This document shows positions 39,409-47,966 of a stretch of 64,000 bases of DNA, one piece after another; positions within the stretch are counted from its first letter, which is position 1; each line of letters starts with the position of its first letter. This DNA is from Vreelandella lionensis (GTDB taxonomy: Bacteria > Pseudomonadota > Gammaproteobacteria > Pseudomonadales > Halomonadaceae). Location of the stretch: positions 62,001 to 126,000 of the forward strand of contig NZ_MWVI01000050.1 in assembly GCF_002087295.1 (NCBI RefSeq). The letters run 5' to 3'. A program made the position numbers and the translations under genes. Below the pieces are notes generated by a model, which ran no database searches, was not told the DNA's origin, and worked only from the letters and a program-made list of their open reading frames with translations.

Positions 39409-40344
39409 ATGAAAGTCGTAGTGCATATTGATGACGCGGCCCAGTGGCAGGCCGCTATTGCAGAGGCGCTTCCAGAGGCCACCGTGCTTACCAGTGATGC
39501 CCCCGCCAGCGAACGGGCCAACGCCGACTACCTAGCCGTGTGGAAAGCGCCCGCTCACCTCCTGCAAGAACAAACGCAGCTAAAAGGCATTATTAACCTA
39601 GGGGCTGGGGTCGATTATTTGCTGAAGACGCCTGGGCTCCCCAAGGATGTCCCTATCGTGAAGCTACGCGATGCAGGCATGAGCGAATTGATGGCCGACT
39701 ATGTGCTTTACGGCGTGCTGCACTTCTACCGCAGCATGGACCGCTACGCCGCTCAGCAGCCAAATGCCCAGTGGCAGCCCCATGCGGTGCCGGATAAAGC
39801 GAACTGGCCGGTGGGTGTATTAGGGCTAGGCGCTATCGGCAGCTATGTGGCTAGTGCGCTTCAACAGGCTGGATTCCCGGTGCTTGGCTGGAGCCGAACC
39901 CCCAAACAGATCAGCGGCGTGCGCTGCCTGCATGGCGAGGACGGTTTAAACGAGCTACTGAACCAAGCGCAAAGCGTAGTGACCATTCTCCCCGATACAG
40001 CGGCTACCCAGCACATTCTTAACGCCGAACGGATGGCACAACTGCCGAAAGGTGCCAGCATCATTAACCCAGGCCGTGGTAGCTTGATTGATGAGCAAGC
40101 ACTGCTGGACGCACTTGGCCATGACGGCCAGCCAGGGCACCTGCGCGGAGCACTGCTGGATGTTTTCCATGAAGAGCCGCTACCAGCAAACAACCCGCTC
40201 TGGCAGCACCCTAAGGTCATCGTCACTCCACATATGGCGGCCCCCACACCGCTTAACGATGCCATTGATCAAGTGATTTCGTACCTGCACGCCTTTGAGG
40301 CGGGTGAAACCCTGGCTACCGTTAACCCCGACATGGGCTACTGA
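39409..40344 (+). CDS. ghrA: Glyoxylate/hydroxypyruvate reductase A
   Basis: A 311-residue D-2-hydroxyacid dehydrogenase, matching GhrA in length. The nucleotide-binding G-V-L-G-L-G-A-I-G-S-Y, the catalytic arginine in I-N-P-G-R-G, the glutamate in D-V-F-H-E-E-P-L and the histidine in V-T-P-H-M-A-A-P are present. It reduces glyoxylate and hydroxypyruvate using NADPH. AAGGAG lies seven bases before the ATG. It is divergent from doeA across about 300 bases. Confidence 0.93.
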   Translation: MKVVVHIDDAAQWQAAIAEALPEATVLTSDAPASERANADYLAVWKAPAHLLQEQTQLKGIINLGAGVDYLLKTPGLPKDVPIVKLRDAGMSELMADYVLYGVLHFYRSMDRYAAQQPNAQWQPHAVPDKANWPVGVLGLGAIGSYVASALQQAGFPVLGWSRTPKQISGVRCLHGEDGLNELLNQAQSVVTILPDTAATQHILNAERMAQLPKGASIINPGRGSLIDEQALLDALGHDGQPGHLRGALLDVFHEEPLPANNPLWQHPKVIVTPHMAAPTPLNDAIDQVISYLHAFEAGETLATVNPDMGY

Positions 40345-40433
40345 CGTTTAACGCCACGCTCGTTATACTCGCCCACGGAACCAAGCGCTCGCTAAAGGCT
40401 CTTAGGAAAACACATTTAATGGAGGAAGGGCCT

Positions 40434-41144
40434 TTGCGTCACCTTTTCGCAACTGCCGCTCAACGCGGGTTAGTGAGCGCTGTTTTTGGGACGACTGCCC
40501 TGCTGGCAGGGAACACAGCCCTCGCAAACAGTAGCTCAGCGCTACCCACTCCTCAGCCCTTTGAAGCCCAATATCGGCTTGAAATTCGTGGTTGGCCGGG
40601 GGCAACCATCACCCATACGCTCACCAACGAAGGCTTACACTGGTTAAGCGATATGAGCTTTTCCATTACGGTGGCTCGCGGCCAGGAGAGCAGTCGCTTC
40701 ACGGTTGATGAAAGCGGTACCCATTCGCTGCTTTACAACAGCAGTTATTCGCTCTTTGGTATGGGCGATAGCTATCAGCTTAATGAGGGCGATATTCGCT
40801 CCATTGACCGCCAAGCTGCCCTTTTTGACCTCTCCCGCCGGGCAGGCACCGAGGGCTGCATCGAAAGCAGCCCCTGCGATATCAGCTTCGTGGACCATCG
40901 CGGGCGGGACGAAAACTTTCAGTACTACGTGAATGCCCCCACCACGGCCCGCGTGCCTGCCGGTGAGTTCGAGGCCAAACAGGTTACGCTGATCGATGCC
41001 GAAAAGCCTGACCGCCACCTGCTGATCAATTTTCACCCTGAGTGGCCGGGGCTGATCCTCTCTGCGGAGTATCAAAAAGAGGGGCAAAAGCAAACCACCA
41101 TCACCATGACCCAATTCAACCCCGCCGGGGGTAACGCGCCCTAA
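40434..41144 (+). CDS. DUF3108 exported protein
   Basis: About 236 residues. A signal peptide (hydrophobic stretch ending T-A-L-A-N) is followed by a beta-rich DUF3108 domain with F-E-A-Q-Y-R-L-E near the start and L-I-N-F-H-P-E-W-P near the end. It is periplasmic or secreted and its function is unknown; homologues are often near envelope genes. GGAGGAAGG lies directly ahead of a TTG at 40434, which I prefer; an ATG at 40419 contains this site within its own codons. The stop is immediately followed by the lysO ATG. Confidence 0.8.
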   Translation: MRHLFATAAQRGLVSAVFGTTALLAGNTALANSSSALPTPQPFEAQYRLEIRGWPGATITHTLTNEGLHWLSDMSFSITVARGQESSRFTVDESGTHSLLYNSSYSLFGMGDSYQLNEGDIRSIDRQAALFDLSRRAGTEGCIESSPCDISFVDHRGRDENFQYYVNAPTTARVPAGEFEAKQVTLIDAEKPDRHLLINFHPEWPGLILSAEYQKEGQKQTTITMTQFNPAGGNAP

Positions 41145-42078
41145 ATGCTCTCTGGCCTATTGATCGTTTTGCTGCCGCTGTTTTTGGGCTACTTGGTACG
41201 TGTCCGTTCGACCCGCTTGCTGAATCTGATTAACCGAGCCGTTAGCGGCTCGGTGTACCTGATTCTGCTGTTTATGGGCGTGAGCCTCGCCGGGCTTGAG
41301 AATTTGGGCAGCCAGCTCTCCCGCTTGGGTGGCAATGCGCTACTGTTGTTCAGCATCACCACGCTGTTTAACTTAGCTGCACTATGGTGGCTTTCTCGGC
41401 GAGTGCGCTTAAGCGCAGGAGGCTCGCCGGTGGTGAAAGATGCCCCCACCAGCAAACTCGCCGCCATGCAGGGCTCGCTGCTGCTGGTGGGCGTGGTGGC
41501 GGCGGGCGTTACCGTGGGTGTGTTGCTTGGGCCCAACATTGGCGAGGCGCTGTTCACCACCGCCGACTGGCTAGCCGAGTGGGTGCTGTACCTGCTGCTG
41601 GTGTTGATTGGCTGCCAGTTACGCAACTCCGGTATGCCGCTGAAGCAGATTTTGCTCAATCGCTTGGGGCTCGCCATTGCGGTCACACTGGCCGTTAGCT
41701 CGCTGCTAGCGGGCTTATTGGCCGCCCCGCTACTTGCGCTGAGCTGGAACGAAGGCCTTGCCATGGCCTCAGGCTTCGGCTGGTACTCGCTGTCCGCCAT
41801 CCTGATTGGCGACCAGCTCGGCCCGCTGATGGGTGGTGTGGCGTTCTTCAACGACCTCACCCGCGAGCTGCTGGCGTTTATCCTGATCCCGCTGGTCATT
41901 CACCGCCACACCGCGCTGGCGATTGGCTACGGCGGAGCGACCTCCATGGATTTCACCCTACCCGTGATTCAGCAGCACGGGCGGCGTGGCCTGCGTGCCC
42001 ATTGCCGTGGTGAGCGGCTTTATCCTCTCGCTGCTCTCCCCGCCGCTGATTCTGTTCTTTCTTTCGCTTTCAGGTTAG
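41145..42078 (+). CDS. lysO: LysO-type lysine exporter (one frameshift as read)
   Basis: About 310 residues with eight or so helices, the YbjE/LysO family, which exports L-lysine and its analogues. Motifs are N-R-A-V-S-G-S-V-Y, G-F-G-W-Y-S-L-S, and F-F-N-D-L-T-R-E-L. An extra G near 41981 breaks the frame at I-Q-Q-H-G; the other frame continues V-A-C-V-P-I-A-V-V-S-G-F and stops at 42078. Directly abuts the DUF3108 gene. Confidence 0.9.
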
Positions 42079-42153
42079 CACGCACGGGCGCTCCTTGGTT
42101 AGGATACGCAGCAAACGCATACCCTCTTTTATGACCAAGGACGCCCACCCGCC

Positions 42154-43384
42154 ATGCTCAACGGAATCTGGTTAAGCTTCTTTATTGCCGCCTTTGCGGC
42201 ATCGCTCTGGCAGTGGCTGGTGGGTGGCGATAGCGAAGTGTTTGCCCGCTTGGTGCAGTCGCTGTTCGATATGGCGGAAGTGAGCGTCGATATTATCCTG
42301 GTGCTACTGGGCACCATGACGCTGTGGCTCGGGTTTCTCTCGATTGCCGAAAAGGCGGGGTTGATACGACTGCTGGGGCGGGTGCTCGATCCGCTGTTCT
42401 GTCGCTTGATGCCAGAGGTGCCTCGTGGTCATCCGGCCATGGGGCTGATCAGCATGAACTTCGCAGCCAATATTCTGGGCCTGGATAACGCCGCCACGCC
42501 GATTGGCATCAAAGCGATGCATTCGCTGCAAAGCCTTAATTCCAGCAGTGAGACCGCCAGCAACGCGCAAATCCTGTTTTTGGTGCTTAATACTTCGTCG
42601 CTCACGCTACTGCCCGTCACCATTTTCATGTATCGCGCCCAGCAAGGTGCCGCCGGCCCCACGCTGGTATTTTTACCGATCTTGTTAGCGACAAGCGCCT
42701 CTAGCCTGGCTGGGCTGTTGGCGGTAGCGGTGATGCAGCGTTTAAAGCTCTGGCACCCTGTCGTGTTTGGCCTATTTAGTGGCGGCTGCGTTAGCGGTAG
42801 GGCTATTGATCACCACTTTAGCGGGGATGTCCGCTCAGGCGCTGGCGGCGGCCTCAACGCTGGTGGGCAATCTGACCCTGTTTAGCATTGTGATGATGTT
42901 TCTGGTGGTTGGCGCGCTTCGCGGAGTGAAGGTGTACGACGCCTTTATCGAAGGGGCTAAAGAGGGCCTGAGCTTTACCATCACCCTGCTGCCCTACCTG
43001 ATTGCCATGCTGGTCGCGGTGGGTGTGCTGCGCGCCAGCGGGGTGTTGGATGCCGGGCTTGGCGGTATCCGCTGGCTTGTAGAAGGCATCGGCTGGGACA
43101 CCCGCTTTGTGGATGCGCTGCCCAACGCCTTTGTGAAGCCCCTTTCCGGCAGTGGCTCCCGTGCCATGATGATCGAAACCATGAACACCTTTGGTGTCGA
43201 TAGCTTCCCTGGGCTACTGGCGGCCCCCTTCCCAGGGAGCACCGAAACCACGTTTTATGTGCTGGCGGTTTACTTCGGTGCCGTAGGCATCACCCGCATT
43301 CGCCACGGCTTGGGCTGCGCGTTAGTAGCCGACGCGGCGGGCATTACTACCGCAATTGTTGTGTGTTACTGGTTCTTTGGTTAA
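42154..43384 (+). CDS. SpmA-SpmB-like fused nucleoside-recognition membrane protein (one frameshift as read)
   Basis: About 410 residues, two halves that match spore maturation proteins A and B of Bacillus. The first half carries N-F-A-A-N-I-L-G-L-D-N-A-A-T-P, the second K-P-L-S-G-S-G-S-R and P-G-S-T-E-T-T-F-Y. In non-sporulating proteobacteria the fusion is an inner-membrane protein of unknown transport role. An extra T near 42766 separates the halves' frames. It follows lysO after about 75 bases. Confidence 0.88.
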
Positions 43385-43469
43385 GAAGTGACTCCTACGC
43401 TTTCGTTCACTGGTGACAGCGTCTACCTTTCAAGGCCACGCCAAACCATTCATGGACGAAAGGTGAATC

Positions 43470-44335
43470 ATGCCAGGCGCTAGCACGATGTTGATTGCGC
43501 TCGCGGCGTTCTTCTGGGGGATTTCCGGAGGCATCGCGGGTATTTTATTAGACAGCGGTTGGGATGCCGCGGTCGTCTCTTTTTACCGTGGTTTTGTGGG
43601 GTTGCTCTTTGCGCTGGGTTGGCTTTTATTGCAGCGCGGCGGGCGCGGTTTGGCCAGTCGGCCACTGTGGTTCTGGTCAGTGGTGGCAGGCCTGGGGGTG
43701 GCGGGCAACTTTACCTTCTACTTTCTCAGTATCGACCACGGCAGCGTGGCGGTGGCGGCTACCTTGATGTACTTCGCCCGGTGTTTGTCTATCTCGCCTC
43801 GTTTGCGCTCAAGCTCGAGCGCCCGACGGCCGTTAAGTGGCTTGCGATCGCGCTGGTCATGGTCGGCGTGGTGCTACTGACCAAGCTGTACGCCATTGGC
43901 GCAGGTGACCTGTCGCTGATGGGCGTCGCCACGGGTCTACTGGCGGGGCTTTCCTACGCGCTGTTCATTTTTGGTTTCAAATACGCCGCGCCCCATGGCA
44001 GCCCCTCCGCCGTGCTTTCGATTGCCTTCACGGTGCTGGCCGTCGTTCTGATTGTGCCAGCCGATCTGTCTCAAACCATTAGCGTGGTCAGCGCACCAGA
44101 GCTTCCGCTGTTTGTGGCGTTGGGTATTTTGGGCGCGGGCCTGTCGTTTCTGCTCTACGTGGTAGGCATCAAACACGCCGCTCCGGCGTTAGCGTCCATG
44201 GTGGCCATGGTCGAGCCGGTCACCGCCACGCTGTTTGGGGTGGCGGTGCTGGGTGAAAATTTGGAGATGATTCAGATGGTCGGCATGGGGATTATCTTAC
44301 TGACCGTGACCGCACTGAGCGTAACGTCCCGCTAA
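43470..44335 (+). CDS. EamA/DMT-family transporter (one frameshift as read)
   Basis: About 288 residues with ten helices in two EamA repeats. The first repeat starts A-F-F-W-G-I-S-G-G, the second L-A-G-L-S-Y-A-L-F-I-F, with E-P-V-T-A-T-L-F-G near the end. These drug/metabolite transporters export amino acids or other metabolites; substrate unknown. A missing C near 43779 breaks the frame between Y-F-A and P-V-F-V-Y. AAGGTGA precedes the ATG. The end overlaps the convergent asparaginase gene by 4 bases. Confidence 0.9.
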
Positions 44336-45348
44336 CGGGCCGTCGCCTCGCCGCGCATGGGCGCACTCAACGCTTTGCGCAGCGCTGGCCCAGAAAGCCC
44401 TTGGCCAAGCAGCACGGTAAGCTTCGCGACGGCAGCTTCCAGCGTGATATCACCCCCGGCGATCACGCCCGCTGGATTGAGAGCCGCCCCCGTGGCGTAG
44501 GCGCCTTGCACGACTTCGCCTTGGGCGCACTGGGTGATGTTGAGCAGCGCCACACCCCGCTCGTTAGCGGCTTGCATGGCGTTTAGCAGTTCACCTTCAA
44601 AGTTTGGCGGATTGCCCACGCCGTAGCTTGAGATCACCAATCCTTTGAGAGTGGCATCTTCCAGCAGCGCTTTAGCACGCCTTAACGACATACCAGGATG
44701 CAGCGTCAGTCCCGCCACCGCTTCGTCGTCTAGCTGAAGGGGTGAAAAACTGGGCTCCCCGCTGAGCAGCGCCGACGGTTGGGGGAAGATCATGCCAATG
44801 CCTATCTCGGCCAGCCAAGGGAAGTTGGGAGAATCGAAGGCATCCAGACCTTGCGTGCGCACCTTGCGGGCGCGGTTGCCGCGCAGCAGCCGGTCATGAA
44901 AGAGCAGGCTCACTTCGCAGGGCGTGGCCGGATGAGCGGCCAGCTGTAGCGCGCTGACCACGTTGTTCAGCGCGTCGCTTCTTGGCTCACCCAGCGGAAT
45001 TTGAGAGCCGGTGAAGATCACTGGCTTGTTTAACGCACCGAGCATAAACGACAGCGCCGCAGCGCTATAGGCCATGGTATCGGTGCCGTGCAGAATGATG
45101 AACGCATCGTAGTGCTGCCAGTGACGTTCCAGCACGGCCACGAGGCGATTCCACGCCTCGGGCATCAGCTCGGCGCTATCGATCAGTGGCTGCATTTCCA
45201 CCACATCGAAAGCAGGCAGCCGATAAGGGTCGCCCAAGGCCAGATGCGCCGCTAAGCGCTCGGCCAGCCCCGCGCTGGGCACGTACCCATGGGGCGATGG
45301 CTGCATACCAATGGTGCCGCCAGTGTAGAGCATGAGGACGCGGGGCAT
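44332..45348 (-). CDS. Type I (cytoplasmic) L-asparaginase
   Basis: A 338-residue enzyme that hydrolyses asparagine to aspartate and ammonia. Catalytic threonines lie in Y-T-G-G-T-I-G-M and H-G-T-D-T-M-A; F-T-G-S-Q-I-P-L is also conserved. There is no signal peptide, so it is the cytoplasmic AnsA type. AAGGAG lies six bases before the ATG. It follows the AGCS symporter gene on the same strand, a logical pair for amino-acid uptake and use. Confidence 0.93.
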   Translation of the reverse strand: MPRVLMLYTGGTIGMQPSPHGYVPSAGLAERLAAHLALGDPYRLPAFDVVEMQPLIDSAELMPEAWNRLVAVLERHWQHYDAFIILHGTDTMAYSAAALSFMLGALNKPVIFTGSQIPLGEPRSDALNNVVSALQLAAHPATPCEVSLLFHDRLLRGNRARKVRTQGLDAFDSPNFPWLAEIGIGMIFPQPSALLSGEPSFSPLQLDDEAVAGLTLHPGMSLRRAKALLEDATLKGLVISSYGVGNPPNFEGELLNAMQAANERGVALLNITQCAQGEVVQGAYATGAALNPAGVIAGGDITLEAAVAKLTVLLGQGLSGPALRKALSAPMRGEATAR

Positions 45349-45391
45349 GAGCGCTCCTTACCTGATTACAGTCGAGTGAACAGAAACGAAC

Positions 45392-46855
45392 TTACTTCGC
45401 CGGCGCGCTTTCCAAGCGCTGCTTCAGCGCTTCGGCTTCTTCGGGCTCCAGTTCCCACGCTTTAGGGTCCAGGTCGAGATCTGGGTGTTGATTGGCGTCG
45501 AAAATCGGCTGCTTGATGCCCTGACGGCGCTGGCTATCGAAATCGTTCATGATCCGCAGGCCGCACTTGAACAGCAGGATCAGCGCTACGAGGTTCACCA
45601 CCGCCAAGAGGCGCATGGTTACGTCGGCAAAGCCGAACACGGTGCCTAGATCCGTGGTCGCGCCCCAGCACACCAACAGCACAATCGCCACGCGGAAGGC
45701 GTTGAACAGGTTCTGGTTATCGCGGCTGAAGAAGTTCAGGCTATTCTCGCCCAGGTAGTAGTTGTACAGAATGGTGCTGAAGGCGAACAGCAGCAGCGCC
45801 AGGCTCACAAAGGGACGGCCCCACTCGCCCACGTGGTCTGCCAGGGCAGCCTGGGTCAGCGCAATGCCTTCTACGCCCGCTCCGGCGGCCGGGTCGTATA
45901 CGCCGCTAAGCAGAATCAAAAACGCCGTGGCCGAGCAGATAATCACCGTATCGATAAACACCGAGAATGCCTGCACGATGCCCTGGTTAGCCGGGTGCGG
46001 CACGTAGGCAACGGCGGCCACGTTGGGCGCACTGCCCAGGCCCGCTTCGTTGGAGAACAGGCCGCGCTTCAAGCCCATCATGATGGCAGCGCCAATACCG
46101 CCACCCACTAGCGGCTCCAGGCCAAACGCGCTCTTCACGATCAGCGCGATCACGCCAGGAATCTCAGTGATGTTCAACTCAATAACCAGCAGCGCCACGG
46201 CGATATAGCCCACGGCCATAAACGGCACCAGATACTCGGAAATACGGGCAATACGCTTGATACCGCCAAAGATAATCAGCCCCACCAGCATAGCCAGCGC
46301 GATACCGCTGTACAGCACCGGCGCGCCAAAGGCGTCGCCAAACGACGTGGCAACGGCATAGGACTGCAGGGCCGTAAAGGCAAAGCCGAAGGTAATCAGC
46401 AGCAGTACCGAGTAGAACGCCGCCAGCCAGCGCCACTGCTTGCCCAAGCCTTTGACGATGTAGTACGCCGGGCCGCCACGGTAGGTGCCGTCGCCCTCGG
46501 CCTCTTTATAGGTTTGCGCCAGCGTACACTCCAAAAAGCTGGTGGCCATGCCCATCAAGCCTACCAGCCACATCCAGAAAATCGCCCCTGGGCCGCCCAG
46601 CGTAATTGCCACGGTCACCCCGGCGATATTACCGCCGCCTACACGGCCAGCCACCGACAGCACCAGCGCCTGGAAGGAGCTTAAGTGGCCGTGCTGATTA
46701 CGCTTGAAAGCTTGTCCTGAGCCCAGGATGCGAAACATTTCACCGAAATAGCGAAACTGCACAAAGCGGGAGGCAACGGTAAAACCGATCCCCACTCCCA
46801 CCAGTAAAACGAGTAGAACCTTCCCCCAGAGGAGGTCATTGAGCATATCGAGCAT
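45392..46855 (-). CDS. Alanine/glycine:cation symporter (AGCS family)
   Basis: A 487-residue, sodium-coupled amino-acid transporter with about eleven helices. Family hallmarks include G-R-V-G-G-G-N-I-A-G-V, G-G-P-A-Y-Y-I, L-F-S-N-E-A-G-L-G-S-A and F-A-F-S-T-I-L-Y-N-Y-Y-L-G. A soluble acidic tail follows the last helix. GGAGAG precedes the ATG at 46855, and a 12-bp palindrome lies 42 bases upstream of it. In a halophile, sodium-driven alanine or glycine uptake is expected. Confidence 0.94.
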   Translation of the reverse strand: MLDMLNDLLWGKVLLVLLVGVGIGFTVASRFVQFRYFGEMFRILGSGQAFKRNQHGHLSSFQALVLSVAGRVGGGNIAGVTVAITLGGPGAIFWMWLVGLMGMATSFLECTLAQTYKEAEGDGTYRGGPAYYIVKGLGKQWRWLAAFYSVLLLITFGFAFTALQSYAVATSFGDAFGAPVLYSGIALAMLVGLIIFGGIKRIARISEYLVPFMAVGYIAVALLVIELNITEIPGVIALIVKSAFGLEPLVGGGIGAAIMMGLKRGLFSNEAGLGSAPNVAAVAYVPHPANQGIVQAFSVFIDTVIICSATAFLILLSGVYDPAAGAGVEGIALTQAALADHVGEWGRPFVSLALLLFAFSTILYNYYLGENSLNFFSRDNQNLFNAFRVAIVLLVCWGATTDLGTVFGFADVTMRLLAVVNLVALILLFKCGLRIMNDFDSQRRQGIKQPIFDANQHPDLDLDPKAWELEPEEAEALKQRLESAPAK

Positions 46856-46896
46856 GGGATACTCTCCGCGTTATTATTGAGCGTTATGGAAGTTGC

Positions 46897-46908
46897 GTCG
46901 TTAACGAC
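46897..46908. promoter_or_regulatory. 12-bp perfect palindrome upstream of the AGCS gene
   Basis: GTCGTTAACGAC is exactly self-complementary and lies 42 bases before the symporter start, where a repressor operator would be expected. The binding protein is unknown. Confidence 0.4.
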
Positions 46909-46970
46909 CGCGTCTTTTTGCTATTGAGATGCGCGAAGAGTGTTGTACCAAGCCAAGCCTGCAATGAAAT

Positions 46971-47009
46971 TTGGCGCAGCGGTGCAGTTGGTTGCACTCA
47001 CTGCGCCAA
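46971..47009. repeat. 39-bp imperfect palindrome with TGCAC words
   Basis: Perfect 9-bp outer arms TTGGCGCAG and CTGCGCCAA enclose GTGCA and TGCAC. More TGCAC words follow at 47013-47028. The cluster lies between the AGCS promoter region and the NYN gene terminator; it may be a multi-site operator or a small mobile palindrome. Confidence 0.5.
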
Positions 47010-47037
47010 TCACTGCACCAGAGTGCACCACATAAAA

Positions 47038-47070
47038 AACGGTGCGGGCCTTTTAAGGCAACGCACCGTT
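47038..47070 (-). terminator. Terminator of the NYN-domain gene
   Basis: Outer 9-bp arms AACGGTGCG and CGCACCGTT with an inner GCCTT/AAGGC stem. An A-run on the left becomes a U tract on the minus strand, about 55 bases after the NYN gene stop. Confidence 0.8.
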
Positions 47071-47124
47071 AAGGGACTTACAAAATTCACTAACTGTTCT
47101 TTTAAGACTAAACAAAACTTCTCA

Positions 47125-47823
47125 TCAGTATTGGCGCCTAAGAGAAAGTTCTGGCTTCGGGCAAGTCGTTCTTAGCCCATCAATATGCTCGTGCAATCCT
47201 GCGGGAATCGTCTGCCACATTGGATCGAGGATAAAATCGATACCTTCGCGTCTCGCAATTTTTGCAGCAGGTACAAAATCAGCGTCACCAGCCATAAGCA
47301 CAATTTGATCAACTTGCCCTTTTAACGTCAAAGAAGTGACATCAACTCCTATACGCATATCGACCCCCTTTTGCCGGACATCAACGCGCACATCATTCTC
47401 AGTCAAATCATCAAGCGATATTTTATGCTTTAGCAATGCTTTGATTTTTTCAGGTTTAAGCGTCCACTGAGCATCATCCGAAAGATGGCCCAGACGGACT
47501 GCCAATTTGCGTTTCCCCAACAAGGCTTGGTGCAGCTCTTTACGAAAAAGCGCCTCTGGCGTTTTGGAAAAGTCGATGGCTTTCCCTGAAATAGGGTTAG
47601 GAATCTTTTTCGATAGGGGCGGGCAGTCGGAGAAAAAAATTCTGTACAAATCACGCCGTTGATTCGTTTGACTCTTTCCCTGGCGGCTCTTCTCATGCAA
47701 GTGACTTACCGCCCACCGAAACAAACAATCAGCTGCTCTTTTTCAATCATACGCAATGGAGGGCTCTTTGCGCCTGAAACGCTTAATAAAATAGCCACCA
47801 TCAATCAATATTGCTGTAGGCAT
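47125..47823 (-). CDS. NYN-domain protein of the LabA/DUF88 type (in-frame TGA as read)
   Basis: About 232 residues. NYN domains are PIN-like folds with RNase activity in some families. The N-terminal I-L-I-D-G-G-Y-F carries the first acidic residue and V-L-M-A-G-D-A-D-F-V-P the second cluster, with D-P-M-W-Q near the C-terminus. The ATG at 47823 has AAGGA upstream. The same frame runs throughout, but TGA stands at codon 27 (47743-47745) after A-Y-D; CGA (Arg) differs by one base. A shorter start at 47724 would lack the catalytic N-terminus. Confidence 0.78.
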
Positions 47824-47966
47824 GGCTTCTTTTCCTTCTTCAAACGAAAAACGCCCTAGGGGTCGGCTTATCCCGAGATATGTGGGAAAGCTTACTGCCT
47901 AAGGCGTGGATAATTTCTAGGTTACGGAGTACTTAATGCCTCGTCAACCCCAATCTCCTCTACAGG

